Notes: generated by a model from the sequence alone, not told the origin. Positions 25,172 to 34,215 are shown, counted from the first letter of the stretch. The stretch is 64,000 bases of DNA from CAZWUW01 sp964636895 (GCA_964636895.1 CAZWUW010000001.1:1-64000), one strand, 5' to 3'. Translations and numbers: made by a program.

Positions 25172-26023
25172 ATGGCAAGCGCGCGTGATATACGACGCAG
25201 GATTAAGAGTATCAAAAGTACTCAGCAAATCACCAAGGCAATGAAAATGGTTGCCGCGGCAAAACTTCGCAAAAGCCAGGAGCGGGTTATTGCATCCCGT
25301 CCCTTTGCCGCCAAGATTAAGGAAGTGTTGGCGCGCCTGGCGATTTCCAACTCCGGGGTTTCCCACCCGTTATTGGAAGTACGTCCGGTAAAGAATGTTT
25401 TATATGTAATTATTACTGCCGACCGCGGTTTGTGTGGTGGCTATAACGCTAATGTGTTGCGTAAGGCGCACAGTGAACTGGCGGCCCTGCAAAATGTCAG
25501 CTTGACGACTATTGGCCGGAAAGGCCGGGATTATTTCCGGCGCCGCGGTTTTGACATTAAGACTGAATTTGTAGGTATTGGCGAAGAGATACCATATAGT
25601 TTGGCCAGGGAAATATCGCAAATCCTGATTAACTATTATGAAAAGCAGGTTTTTGATGAGGTCTACCTGGTTTTCACGGAGTTTGTCTCAGCAATGACCC
25701 AGCGGCCTACAACCATGAAGCTGCTGCCTGCGGAACCGCCGGCTGAGGGTGAAGGTGCTGCCCGGGTGGATTATATTTACGAACCGACACCTGAAGAGCT
25801 GCTCAATGAGTTACTGCCGACATACGTGGAAACTACGGTTTACAGGGCGCTCCTGGAGTCTAAGGCCAGTGAACTTGGCGCTAAGATGACCGCAATGAGC
25901 TCTGCAACGGATGCTGCCGCCGACCTTATTGACAGATTGACCCTGTCCCTTAACCGGGCCAGACAGGCGGCAATTACCAAAGAGATTTCCGAGATTGTCG
26001 GCGGTGCCAACGCACTAGACTAA
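25172..26023 (+). CDS. atpG: ATP synthase F1 subunit gamma
   Basis: 283 residues. The two rotor helices at the ends (RDIRRRIKSIKSTQQITKAMKMVAAAKL, read over two segments, and MSSATDAAADLIDRLTL) surround an alpha/beta domain with ITADRGLCGGYNANV. It is the rotating shaft. GGTGGTGAG lies before ATG. Confidence 0.97.
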   Translation: MASARDIRRRIKSIKSTQQITKAMKMVAAAKLRKSQERVIASRPFAAKIKEVLARLAISNSGVSHPLLEVRPVKNVLYVIITADRGLCGGYNANVLRKAHSELAALQNVSLTTIGRKGRDYFRRRGFDIKTEFVGIGEEIPYSLAREISQILINYYEKQVFDEVYLVFTEFVSAMTQRPTTMKLLPAEPPAEGEGAARVDYIYEPTPEELLNELLPTYVETTVYRALLESKASELGAKMTAMSSATDAAADLIDRLTLSLNRARQAAITKEISEIVGGANALD

Positions 26024-26047
26024 ATATGATTGGAGGGAAAAGGCTAA

Positions 26048-27469
26048 ATGAACGTAGGTAGAGTTGTGCAGGTAGTTGGCCCGGCGGTGGACATTGAGTT
26101 CGCGCCCGGCAAATTGCCCAATATATACAATGCTATTAAAATTACCAGTGCCGACCAGGATGCCGTTAAATCCACCATTGAACTGAACATTACCCTGGAA
26201 GTTGCCCAGCACCTTGGCAATAACATGGTCCGGACAGTTGCCATGAGCACTACGGATGGCCTGGTTCGCGGCATGAACGCTGTTGATACTGGCGCCCCCA
26301 TTACCATTCCTGTTGGCCGACCGGCTCTGGGACGATTAATGAACGTCCTTGGTGAACCTATCGACAACAAGGGTGCCATTGTAGCCGAGAAAACTTATCC
26401 CATTCACCGGCCTGCTCCGTCTTTTGAAGAGCAGGAGACCTCCACTGAGGTTCTGGAGACCGGAATCAAGGTAGTTGACCTGTTGGCGCCATATGCCAAG
26501 GGTGGTAAAATCGGCCTCTTCGGCGGTGCCGGTGTTGGTAAAACCGTTTTGATTATGGAACTGATTCGGAACATTGCTTACGAACACGGCGGGTTTTCCG
26601 TATTTGCCGGTGTTGGTGAGCGGACTCGGGAAGGTAATGACCTTTACCATGAAATGATTGGCGGGGGCGTTATTGACAAGACCGCCATGGTGTTTGGTCA
26701 GATGAACGAGCCGCCTGGTGCCCGTCTCCGGGTTGGTCTGACCGGTCTTACGGTGGCCGAGTTCTTCCGTGATGAAGAAGGACAGGACGTGCTGCTCTTC
26801 GTAGACAACATTTTCCGTTTCACCCAGGCCGGCTCCGAGGTGTCCGCGCTCCTGGGCCGGATGCCTTCGGCGGTTGGTTATCAGCCTACTCTGGCAACTG
26901 AAATGGGTACTCTGCAGGAGCGGATTACTTCCACCAAAAAAGGTTCCATTACTTCCGTACAGGCTATTTATGTGCCGGCGGATGACTTGACTGACCCTGC
27001 TCCGGCAACTGCCTTTGCCCACCTGGATGCCACCACCGTATTGAGCCGGGCACTGGTTGAGATTGGCATTTACCCGGCGGTGGATCCGCTTGATTCTACT
27101 TCCCGGGTTCTTGACCCGCGGGTAGTTGGCGAAGAGCATTATAACGTCGCCCGTGCTGTTCAGGGTATCCTGCAGAAGTATAAAGAGCTTCAGGATATCA
27201 TCGCTATCCTTGGTATGGATGAATTGTCCGACGAAGATAAGATAACTGTTGCCCGGGCCCGGAAGATTCAGCGGTTCCTGTCCCAGCCATTTTTCGTAGC
27301 TGAAAACTTCACCGGCACCCCCGGTAAGTATGTACCCCTGAAAGAGACCATCCGCGGATTTAAGGAGATTGTCGATGGAAAACACGACAATATTCCGGAG
27401 CACGCCTTCCTCATGGTAGGCTCTATTGATGAGGCGGTGGCCAAGGGTAAAGAGTTAGAGGGTGAATAA
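26048..27469 (+). CDS. atpD: ATP synthase F1 subunit beta
   Basis: 473 residues. The catalytic P-loop GGAGVGKTVLIMELI, GERTREGNDLYHEM with the catalytic glutamate, and ALLGRMPSAVGYQPTLA are visible; DELSEED appears as DELSDED. Full length. Hydrolytic/synthetic sites are intact. A 355-codon minus-strand frame lies opposite it and is a shadow. Confidence 0.98.
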   Translation: MNVGRVVQVVGPAVDIEFAPGKLPNIYNAIKITSADQDAVKSTIELNITLEVAQHLGNNMVRTVAMSTTDGLVRGMNAVDTGAPITIPVGRPALGRLMNVLGEPIDNKGAIVAEKTYPIHRPAPSFEEQETSTEVLETGIKVVDLLAPYAKGGKIGLFGGAGVGKTVLIMELIRNIAYEHGGFSVFAGVGERTREGNDLYHEMIGGGVIDKTAMVFGQMNEPPGARLRVGLTGLTVAEFFRDEEGQDVLLFVDNIFRFTQAGSEVSALLGRMPSAVGYQPTLATEMGTLQERITSTKKGSITSVQAIYVPADDLTDPAPATAFAHLDATTVLSRALVEIGIYPAVDPLDSTSRVLDPRVVGEEHYNVARAVQGILQKYKELQDIIAILGMDELSDEDKITVARARKIQRFLSQPFFVAENFTGTPGKYVPLKETIRGFKEIVDGKHDNIPEHAFLMVGSIDEAVAKGKELEGE

Positions 27470-27470
27470 G

Positions 27471-27878
27471 ATGGCGGATAATAATCTGCTGGTTGATATC
27501 GTCACACCGGAACGCAATGTATACAGTGAAGATGCGGAGTTTGTTGTGGTGCCTGGCAGCGAGGGCTCCCTGGGTATTTTACCGCAGCACTCGCCCATTG
27601 TATCAGGACTGAATATCGGCGTTCTTAAGGTGATCAAAGATAACAAAGAGACTAGGATGGTAGTCGGCGGCGGCTTTATGGAGGTCAATCACAACAAAGT
27701 TGTGATCTTGGCTAACTCAGCCGAGAAAGTTGATGAAATCGACGTTGCCCGGGCAAAAGCTGCCCGTGAACGGGCTCAAAACCGGCTGACCAACCGTACT
27801 CATGATGTCGACGTAGTCCGTGCGGAAATGGCTCTCCGCCGCGCCCTTGCCCGCCTAAAAGCGGCAGGTCACGAATAA
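27471..27878 (+). CDS. atpC: ATP synthase F1 subunit epsilon
   Basis: 135 residues from ATG 27471, 1 nt after atpD. The N-terminal beta sandwich (VDIVTPERNVYSEDAEFVVVPGSEGSLGILPQHSPIV, in two parts) and the C-terminal helical hairpin (RAKAARERAQNRL) are complete, so the inhibitory helix is present. Last gene of the operon. Confidence 0.95.
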   Translation: MADNNLLVDIVTPERNVYSEDAEFVVVPGSEGSLGILPQHSPIVSGLNIGVLKVIKDNKETRMVVGGGFMEVNHNKVVILANSAEKVDEIDVARAKAARERAQNRLTNRTHDVDVVRAEMALRRALARLKAAGHE

Positions 27879-28201
27879 TAGGTGATAAAAAATAAAATTA
27901 TGAGTTAATAGCAAACAGGGGGTCGTTCCAAAACTAGCGTTTTGGGCGGCTCCTTGTTTTTTCTTTGCATTGTAATTCGGCGCGGCGTTAGTTGCAGGAA
28001 GATAAAATAATGCGGGAAAATGCACTAAGGATATAAAGAAATAGAATAACTCTTTCGATAATACTCTTAGTATTAAATTATTTAGAAATTATTCTAACCA
28101 AAGCAGGGAAAAATATGAACCGTGTCGAAATAAGTCGATAGACCGGATAAATTGTTACATGCATCAGCTAAAACATTAAAACAGGAACAGGAGTGGTTGA
28201 G
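27879..28201 (+). other. Intergenic region with atp terminator and a possible structured leader
   Basis: 323 nt without an ORF. After the terminator, an 8-bp stem TAGAATAA (28042-28049) / TTATTCTA (28089-28096) encloses a smaller stem AATACT / AGTATT. A Spo0A-box-like TGTCGAA occurs at 28123-28129. It could be a regulated leader of the TPR-NHL-cytochrome genes, but I recognise no known riboswitch. Confidence 0.45.
27912..27964 (+). terminator. Terminator of the atp operon
   Basis: Imperfect stem: CAAACAGGGGGTCG and TCCAAAAC pair with GTTTTGG and CGGCTCCTTGTTT; a run of T follows. Confidence 0.8.
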
Positions 28202-28840
28202 TTGTCAAATTTACCGGCCAGCAATGAAAAAAGCATATCCAGGCCAAGTACCACTATTATTTTGATTTTACTGCTTGCAGTAGTAATAATGGGCTTATTA
28301 ACCGCAAAAAAGCATTTGGTACGGGAACCGACAGTTGAGCCGCTGCAAAATGAAATGACTATTTTAGAAGAAATGGTCAATACCAATCCTCAGGATGCTG
28401 ATGCCCGGCTGGGCCTGGCTTATGCTTATCAAAGAGCCAAACAGTTTGACAAGTCCAAAGCCCAATACCTGGAAGTTATCGGCATTGATGCGAAAAACCT
28501 GGCCGCGCTGTATAACCTCGGGGTGATAAGTAAAGAAGAAAAAAATCAGCCGGAGGCTGAAAAATATTTTATCAAGGCTTTAACCCTGAAACCGGATCAT
28601 GTACTGGCAGCTATCGGCCTGAGTGAAATTTACATAGCCCAGGGGAAATATGATGATGCCGTGGAAACGGCGGATAAGGCCCTGGAGATACACAGAACCA
28701 TTGTCAACCTGCGGTTAATAAAGGCTGAAGCCCTGGAGAAAAAGGGCGACAAAGCCGCTGCTGCCGCGGAATACCGCGAGGTACTGAGATTCCTGCCTGA
28801 TAGCAAAACAGCTAAAGAAGCATTGACTAGACTGAAATAG
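28202..28840 (+). CDS. Membrane-anchored TPR protein of the cytochrome cassette
   Basis: 212 residues from TTG 28202 (CAGGAG 8 nt upstream). A short cytoplasmic stretch, one membrane helix (~18-36, TIILILLLAVVIMGLLT) and at least four tetratricopeptide repeats follow: ADARLGLAYAYQRAKQFDKS, NLAALYNLGVISKEEKNQPE, VLAAIGLSEIYIAQGKYDDA and VNLRLIKAEALEKKGDKAAA. The TPR domain should face the outside of the membrane and act as an assembly scaffold. The gene is 19 nt before the NHL protein, so they are one operon with the cytochrome. Role in electron transfer is inferred from context only. Confidence 0.8.
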   Translation: MSNLPASNEKSISRPSTTIILILLLAVVIMGLLTAKKHLVREPTVEPLQNEMTILEEMVNTNPQDADARLGLAYAYQRAKQFDKSKAQYLEVIGIDAKNLAALYNLGVISKEEKNQPEAEKYFIKALTLKPDHVLAAIGLSEIYIAQGKYDDAVETADKALEIHRTIVNLRLIKAEALEKKGDKAAAAAEYREVLRFLPDSKTAKEALTRLK

Positions 28841-28859
28841 TCCTGGAAAGGGGTCAACG

Positions 28860-29927
28860 ATGAATACAAAAACTTTCACAAGAATAGTTATCGTTATTTT
28901 GGTAATCGCTCTGGCAGCATTGCTATATATGTATTTCTTTATGATCCCCAAGGCCGGTAAAGGCGGGATTAAGTCCGCCCAAAAGAAAACTGTGGGCAAT
29001 ATTGAGTTTCTGTTTGGTATATACGGTCCGGGGAAGGGCGACCGGCCTATGTTCAATGACCCCATGTCGGTAGCTACCGACAGCGATAGCAATATTTATG
29101 TGACCGATAAAGGAAACAACCGGGTTGTAGTCTTTAACAGAAACGGTGAATTCTTATTTGAATTCGGCGGCGCGGGGCTTGCCCATCCGCAGCCCGGCGC
29201 GAAGGCCACCTGGAAGCCCGGGACTTTTACTTTTCCTTACGGCATTGACATCGATGATGAGACCGGCAATATTTTTGTGGCCGACATGCTGAACAAGCGA
29301 ATCCAGATTTTTGATAATACCGGCAGATTTGTTGACTGGTTTCCCAAAGGGCCGTATGCCCCGGCCAGAACAGAAATATTTCCCACCGACATAGCAGTTG
29401 CCAAAGGGCAGGTATATATTGCCAATCCTTTTGAGATCTCCATCTTCACCACAGAGGGCAAATTTGTCAGCTCCTTCGGCATGCCGGGGGATGGCAATGG
29501 GCAGCTGGATCGTCCCAACGGCATTGATGTCGGCGCAGATGGCACCATCTATGTTGCTGATTCAAATAATAAGCGGCTGCAAGCCTTTGATGCCAAGGGT
29601 GCATTTAAATGGGCCTTTGGCAAGCCACCGGAGGATATAAATGACCGCAAAGCCGAATTTGGTCTGCCCAGGAACATTGCGGTGGGGCCGGATGGCAATA
29701 TATATGTAGCCGATGCCTTTGATTTTAATATCAAGGTATTCTCGCCGGAAGGCAAAAAACTGGCTGAAATGGGCAGTCGTGGGGTTGATGACGGTGAATT
29801 TAACTTCCCCAATGGCATTGCGGTAACTAAGGATAAGAATATATTTGTCGTTGACAGGCATAACGGCAGGCTGCAGGCCATTCGTCTGACCGCTTTTGTA
29901 ATTGAAGATGATAATAATGAGCAATAA
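28860..29927 (+). CDS. Membrane-anchored NHL-repeat beta-propeller protein
   Basis: 355 residues from ATG 28860 (GGAAAGGGG upstream). One N-terminal membrane helix (~8-31) is followed by a six-bladed NHL propeller: repeated units such as PMSVATDSDSNIYVTDKGNN, PYGIDIDDETGNIFVADMLN, PNGIDVGADGTIYVADSNNK, PRNIAVGPDGNIYVADAFDF and PNGIAVTKDKNIFVVDRHNG. Such propellers bind proteins or glycans. NHL proteins often accompany multiheme cytochromes in metal-reducing bacteria. The last codons form the first unit of a 10-bp tandem repeat. No enzyme residues are evident. Confidence 0.85.
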   Translation: MNTKTFTRIVIVILVIALAALLYMYFFMIPKAGKGGIKSAQKKTVGNIEFLFGIYGPGKGDRPMFNDPMSVATDSDSNIYVTDKGNNRVVVFNRNGEFLFEFGGAGLAHPQPGAKATWKPGTFTFPYGIDIDDETGNIFVADMLNKRIQIFDNTGRFVDWFPKGPYAPARTEIFPTDIAVAKGQVYIANPFEISIFTTEGKFVSSFGMPGDGNGQLDRPNGIDVGADGTIYVADSNNKRLQAFDAKGAFKWAFGKPPEDINDRKAEFGLPRNIAVGPDGNIYVADAFDFNIKVFSPEGKKLAEMGSRGVDDGEFNFPNGIAVTKDKNIFVVDRHNGRLQAIRLTAFVIEDDNNEQ

Positions 29928-29967
29928 AGAGTAATATAGAGCAATAAAGAGCAATAATGAGCAGCAG
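29919..29967 (+). repeat. 10-bp tandem repeat (about five units) across the NHL stop codon
   Basis: Units GAGCAATAAA, GAGTAATATA, GAGCAATAAA, GAGCAATAAT and GAGCAGCAG. Their period of ten does not preserve frame, and the stop codon lies in the first unit. Confidence 0.8.
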
Positions 29968-30026
29968 TTAATAAGTTTCCCCGAGACATAATAATAAATT
30001 ACATTTTAGAGAGGGGGTGAAACTAT

Positions 30027-31280
30027 ATGCGTAAAACATTGATTACCACATTGCTGGCAGTTGCCATGGTCTTTTTGATGGCAGGGGCTGCTCTGGCAGT
30101 AAGTTCAGCTAGTAAATGGGGTGACCGGACTAAACCTGTTGCGGAGATTTCCAATTGTGATGCCTGTCATGCCAAGGTTGCCAAACGGACCAGCGGTCCT
30201 CATGGCGGTTACCAGGCCACTACCAACAAATGTATTGCCTGTCATACCGTTCACGCCGCGGGCAATGCTTCATTGCTGCCGGGCACTACTGTAACCGGTG
30301 TTTGCCAGTTCTGCCACGACCTGACGCAAACCAGAAATGGTCCTTACAATATGATGGAACTTGATGGTTCGGTTGGCAAACAGGTGTATTCAGCCCATAG
30401 AGTGGCCGGGATCACGCTGCCTAACAGTTATGTAAACGAAATGGGTGTGACTGTTAACGCCGGCACATTGACGGCTGTCGCGGCCGTGGGTAACATTGTC
30501 CCCGGCGGCAATTCCACCGATGGCAGCGCAGGTGCGCTAAGCACCGCTGGCGCCGGAGCGCTCTCAGGCACAAACTTCACCTGCAACAGCTGCCATACTC
30601 CGCATGCTCTGGCCGGTACTACTGTTGGTAAGTTTTTGAGTGAATCAAATGTGAAGAAAGGCACCCGTCATCCTGTTACCAACACGAATCTGCCCGCCGA
30701 CGAATTTGTACTCATGATGACCGACCGGCTGCTCAAGCAAAAACCAAATAATGCTGCGGTTGCAGTCACTGAGTACAATTCAAAGTGGTGCCTGACCTGC
30801 CATGCGGGTCGTGATACCCTTGCCACCAAGCATAACCATCCGGTCAATGAAAATGCCCTGGCTTACCGTTTCGTTGAAGCTGCCTTTAACCCGGCAGCCG
30901 GCGGCCGTACCTTTGCTGACCTGCAGGCCAGAGGCTATGTATACGTTGACGGTGACGGCAGTACCGGAGTAGGTACCTATGACTACACAACCGACCCGCG
31001 TACCAACAAACAGTATGCCATGACCTCAACTGACCCGTTAACAGGCACGCTCCGTAATACTTGGGATGGGCACGACCCAATTACCAATTATGCAGCAGGT
31101 CCGTCCTGTCAGCAATGCCATAACAGTGCCCGTGAAGTAGAAGGTGCGTTCTCTGTTGTCACTGCAGCTTATAACCCGTATCGAGCCAGCTTCCCGCACA
31201 TTAGCACCAACAAGGCTCTGTTAGTGGAACAAGGTGACGATTTCTGCACCAACTGTCATGGTATTGACAATCTGCCTTAA
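30027..31280 (+). CDS. Exported heptaheme c-type cytochrome
   Basis: 417 residues with a signal peptide (~1-24, ending AALA). Seven CxxCH heme sites begin at C44, C69, C93, C186, C255, C361 and C407; two are the compact CxxCHxxH type (CIACHTVH, CNSCHTPH). Nine further histidines are available, enough for bis-histidine ligation of all seven hemes. Long heme-free stretches (about 98-185, 260-360) separate heme groups. The first part resembles doubled-CxxCH cytochromes. It should lie outside the membrane, where it could pass electrons through the wall to metals, humics or a partner cell. GAGAGGGGGTG precedes ATG. Physiological acceptor unknown. Confidence 0.9.
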   Translation: MRKTLITTLLAVAMVFLMAGAALAVSSASKWGDRTKPVAEISNCDACHAKVAKRTSGPHGGYQATTNKCIACHTVHAAGNASLLPGTTVTGVCQFCHDLTQTRNGPYNMMELDGSVGKQVYSAHRVAGITLPNSYVNEMGVTVNAGTLTAVAAVGNIVPGGNSTDGSAGALSTAGAGALSGTNFTCNSCHTPHALAGTTVGKFLSESNVKKGTRHPVTNTNLPADEFVLMMTDRLLKQKPNNAAVAVTEYNSKWCLTCHAGRDTLATKHNHPVNENALAYRFVEAAFNPAAGGRTFADLQARGYVYVDGDGSTGVGTYDYTTDPRTNKQYAMTSTDPLTGTLRNTWDGHDPITNYAAGPSCQQCHNSAREVEGAFSVVTAAYNPYRASFPHISTNKALLVEQGDDFCTNCHGIDNLP

Positions 31281-31301
31281 TGCTCTTATGGGAGCAATTG
31301 A

Positions 31302-31334
31302 AAAACCGCAGCCGTTAAGGCTGCGGTTTTCTCA
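31302..31334. terminator. Bidirectional terminator between cytochrome and lipoprotein genes
   Basis: Perfect 12-bp stem AAAACCGCAGCC / GGCTGCGGTTTT with a 5-nt loop. The minus-strand stop codon (31315-31317) sits in the hairpin loop. Confidence 0.9.
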
Positions 31335-31806
31335 TGCTATCCTTTTTAACTGGCACCTGGCTGTCCACCTTCACGCCGTATATACGCCATTCGTCAGCCA
31401 GTTTTCTAATATCAAAGGCCATTCCCATGTGATACTTCTCAGTAACCAGAGCAGCTTGGATAATCACCTGGTTGTTCAGCTCATCGACATAAGGCTGCTT
31501 TTCAAAAGTCCAGCTTTTTATGGCTCCTGAAGAATAGTCCATGGTTTGGGCCAGAAACTTTTTAAATTTTTTGGGGTCTTTGGGCCAATCGGCCATGTCG
31601 TCGGGATTGGCTGTTTTTTCCAGCTTGGCATAATCCTTATCACGCAGACCTTCAAGATAAGTCTGCAGCACCTTTTTTTGCTCGCTGCCGTCAGCCGCAG
31701 GACGGCCGCAGCCGCTAAAAAATATGGCCGCCAACAGCAACAACAGCAAGCATGGCAACGACAGCCAGCACGGCAACAACAGCCAGCCGGTTTGTTTTTT
31801 GGTCAT
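31315..31806 (-). CDS. Lipoprotein with NTF2/SnoaL-like C-terminal region
   Basis: 163 residues. ATG at 31806 is preferred because AAGGATGG lies just upstream; an ATG at 31815 overlaps that site. The N-terminus has lysines, a leucine-rich helix and the lipobox FFSGC (C near residue 34), so it is predicted to be lipid-anchored. The remaining domain (EQKKVLQTYLEGLRDKDYAKLEK ... AFDIRKLADEWRIYGVKV) has the helix-then-sheet layout of small NTF2-like extracytoplasmic domains; this fold call is tentative. It is convergent with the cytochrome and is one of two minus-strand genes. Function unknown. Confidence 0.7.
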   Translation of the reverse strand: MTKKQTGWLLLPCWLSLPCLLLLLLAAIFFSGCGRPAADGSEQKKVLQTYLEGLRDKDYAKLEKTANPDDMADWPKDPKKFKKFLAQTMDYSSGAIKSWTFEKQPYVDELNNQVIIQAALVTEKYHMGMAFDIRKLADEWRIYGVKVDSQVPVKKDSMRKPQP

Positions 31807-32003
31807 ATACACCATCCTTTGGCTAGTTTTTTCCTGCTTTTTATTATACAGGCTCTAAATTACTTTAACAATGCAAATTAGAACGGAATCCTGACATAAT
31901 TATTATCGCCAGGCAGTCAAATTATAATGAATGCGGCCAAATGACTAAATCAACTGCGTTTATGTCAATATTATTACTGTTGGACATAAACGGAGGGGAT
32001 AAC

Positions 32004-32801
32004 ATGTGGAAAACCTTTTTTCAGCGCACGGCCAGGGCGCTTATAATACCGACAATTTTATTGTTGCCGGTATTTGCTGCATACTATCATACTGTGGCTT
32101 CTGGGGCAAATGAAAAAAGGGCGGCAGGTGAGGGGAATTTGCTTGCGGAGGCCTTCGGGGGCACCGGCGCAAATTTTCGCAAGCTTGACTTGCAGGGCTG
32201 GTCGCAGGTAAATGGACGGTATACATCGGCAGCTGAAATGCAAAGCATGCTGAAACGGTTTGTTTCTGAGCTGGGCATTGAGGAAGCAAAAACAACCACG
32301 CAAATCCAAACGGAAAACAGCTCGTATGTGCTTACCAAAACCGGCTGGCTGGATCCGGCCACACACGTGACGGCCATTATGCGCACCAGGCGGGAGCCGG
32401 AGAGCCATGAAGACGCTGAAACATATTTAATTGTCGGATTTTCTCATTTTGGCACCCCTAAAAACTATTCTTTACTGCGTACTAAAATGGTGAGGGCCTT
32501 TCAGCCGATAGCAGATGATGTTCAATACAGTACGATTATTTCCGGCAGCATGGCCAAAAAAATTGAAGTTTCCGAAATGCAAAATATGACAAAAATGGCA
32601 TTTGAAAAAGCAGGTGCAAAAATCATGGAAAGTCACGCCGATGCCCGAATGGTAAGCGTTACCGGGTATACACCAGCTATTTTAAACCGGTTGACACTGG
32701 GAGCAAAAAAGGTTAATATAAATATGGCTGTACGTTATGATGCTGTAGCCAATAACACGCTCATTTATCTCGGTTCTCCCATTATCACCACTGAATACTA
32801 G
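32004..32801 (+). CDS. ywmB: YwmB-family protein (TATA-box-binding-like fold)
   Basis: 265 residues from ATG 32004 (GGAGGGG upstream). An N-terminal hydrophobic signal/anchor (~9-30) precedes the YwmB/DUF1779 domain: LDLQGWSQVNGRYTSAAEMQSML, YSLLRTKMVRAFQPIADDVQYSTIISGS and VSVTGYTPAILNRL. Its role is not established. Its place directly before murA and spoIID is the same in B. subtilis (ywmB-murAA-spoIID), supporting the call. Confidence 0.85.
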   Translation: MWKTFFQRTARALIIPTILLLPVFAAYYHTVASGANEKRAAGEGNLLAEAFGGTGANFRKLDLQGWSQVNGRYTSAAEMQSMLKRFVSELGIEEAKTTTQIQTENSSYVLTKTGWLDPATHVTAIMRTRREPESHEDAETYLIVGFSHFGTPKNYSLLRTKMVRAFQPIADDVQYSTIISGSMAKKIEVSEMQNMTKMAFEKAGAKIMESHADARMVSVTGYTPAILNRLTLGAKKVNINMAVRYDAVANNTLIYLGSPIITTEY

Positions 32802-32861
32802 TTGTTATCGACACAATTCGCGAGAGGAACGTGCTAATATTTGCTTTGGGGGGAAGCATTT

Positions 32862-34127
32862 TTGGAAAAATTGCTTATTTGTGGAGGGGTTCCGTTAAAA
32901 GGAACAGTTTGCGTAGGCGGTGCGAAAAACGCCGTATTGCCGGTTATCGCAGCTACTCTGCTGGCTGATGGGCCCAGTTGCCTGACGAATGTACCACAAC
33001 TGTCGGATGTTAAAATTTTTATCGAATTAATTAGACAATTAGGTGCTAAGGTAGATTTTCAAGGCGATGAGTTAATAATTAATGCTACGCAGCTCCGATC
33101 CCAGGAGGCTCCTTATGATTCCGTGCGAAAGATGAGGGCTTCTTTTTTGCTTATGGGACCCCTGCTGGCCAGGTACGGCAAGGCTGAAGTATCCCTGCCG
33201 GGGGGCTGTGCCATTGGTACCCGGCCTATTGACTTACACTTAAAGGGTTTTGCCGCACTGGGGGCGCAAATCAAAAAAAGGGCCGGCTATGTGGAAGCTG
33301 TGGCGCAGCGGCTGAAGGGCGCCGACATTTATCTGGACTTTCCCAGTGTAGGGGCAACAGAAAATATCATGATGGCGGCGGCTCTGGCGGAGGGTGTGAC
33401 CATTATCGAGAATGCTGCTGAGGAGCCGGAAATCGTTGATTTGGCGCGGTTTATCAATTCATTGGGCGGACAGGTTTCAGGCGCCGGGACAAGCATTATA
33501 GAAATTACCGGTATGCCAGAGGGCGTATTGCGCGGGGCGGCGCACCGGATTATTCCTGACCGGGTGGAGGCCGGCACGTATATGGTAGCGGCAGCCATTA
33601 CCGGTGGCGATGTGCTGGTGGAAAACGTTATCACCGAACACTTAAAGCCTGTTATTGCCAAGCTTGAAGAAGCCGGGGCGAAAGTGCTGGTCAACGGCCA
33701 AAATGTTAGAGTGATTGGAGAAACGCAGGTTTTACCGGTGGACATCCATACTCTGCCGTACCCTGGTTTTCCGACCGATATGCAGGCTCAGATGATGGCA
33801 TTAATGACAGTAGCCAGGGGCACCAGTATATTTACGGAAACCGTTTTTGAAAACCGTTTTATGCATGTTGATGAACTTTCCCGGATGGGCGCCGACATTA
33901 AGATTGACGGCCGGGTAGCGGTTGTCAAGGGAGTGGGCGATCTCAACGGTGCACCGGTTAAGGCAACCGACTTAAGGGGGGGCGCGGCGTTGATTCTGGC
34001 CGGCCTGGCCGCCAGGGGAGAAACGGAACTGGGTTTTGTCTACCATATTGACCGGGGTTATGAGCAAATGGAAAGCAAGCTGTGCGGCCTGGGTGCCATG
34101 ATCCAAAGGTTTTCCGACAGACATTGA
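32862..34127 (+). CDS. murA: UDP-N-acetylglucosamine 1-carboxyvinyltransferase
   Basis: 421 residues from TTG 32862, with GGGGGG about 8 nt upstream. It transfers enolpyruvate to UDP-GlcNAc, the first committed step of peptidoglycan synthesis. The active-site cysteine is C116 in PGGCAIGTRPIDLHL, the fosfomycin target, so the enzyme should be sensitive at this residue. GGAKNAVLPVIAATLL and the repeated inside-out barrel motifs are complete. This is the only murA in the window. Confidence 0.97.
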   Translation: MEKLLICGGVPLKGTVCVGGAKNAVLPVIAATLLADGPSCLTNVPQLSDVKIFIELIRQLGAKVDFQGDELIINATQLRSQEAPYDSVRKMRASFLLMGPLLARYGKAEVSLPGGCAIGTRPIDLHLKGFAALGAQIKKRAGYVEAVAQRLKGADIYLDFPSVGATENIMMAAALAEGVTIIENAAEEPEIVDLARFINSLGGQVSGAGTSIIEITGMPEGVLRGAAHRIIPDRVEAGTYMVAAAITGGDVLVENVITEHLKPVIAKLEEAGAKVLVNGQNVRVIGETQVLPVDIHTLPYPGFPTDMQAQMMALMTVARGTSIFTETVFENRFMHVDELSRMGADIKIDGRVAVVKGVGDLNGAPVKATDLRGGAALILAGLAARGETELGFVYHIDRGYEQMESKLCGLGAMIQRFSDRH

Positions 34128-34146
34128 TTACAATCATTAGACATGC

Positions 34147-34176
34147 AAAGCACGGTAATAAAACCGTGCTTTTTTT
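34147..34176 (+). terminator. Intrinsic terminator after murA
   Basis: Perfect 10-bp stem AAAGCACGGT / ACCGTGCTTT with a 6-nt loop and a run of T. Confidence 0.9.
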
Positions 34177-34215
34177 CATATCAATAATTAACCACAGGCG
34201 AAAGCGGGGCTGCTG

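Noticed and set aside
26336..27403. 355-codon open frame on the minus strand opposite atpD
   Set aside because: It lies wholly within a conserved gene; its openness follows from atpD codon usage, no ribosome site is evident, and the translation matches no family.
31546..31881. 111-codon plus-strand frame opposite the lipoprotein gene
   Set aside because: Antisense shadow; the minus-strand protein has a lipobox, ribosome site and terminator, while this frame is poly-glutamine from the complementary repeat of leucine codons.
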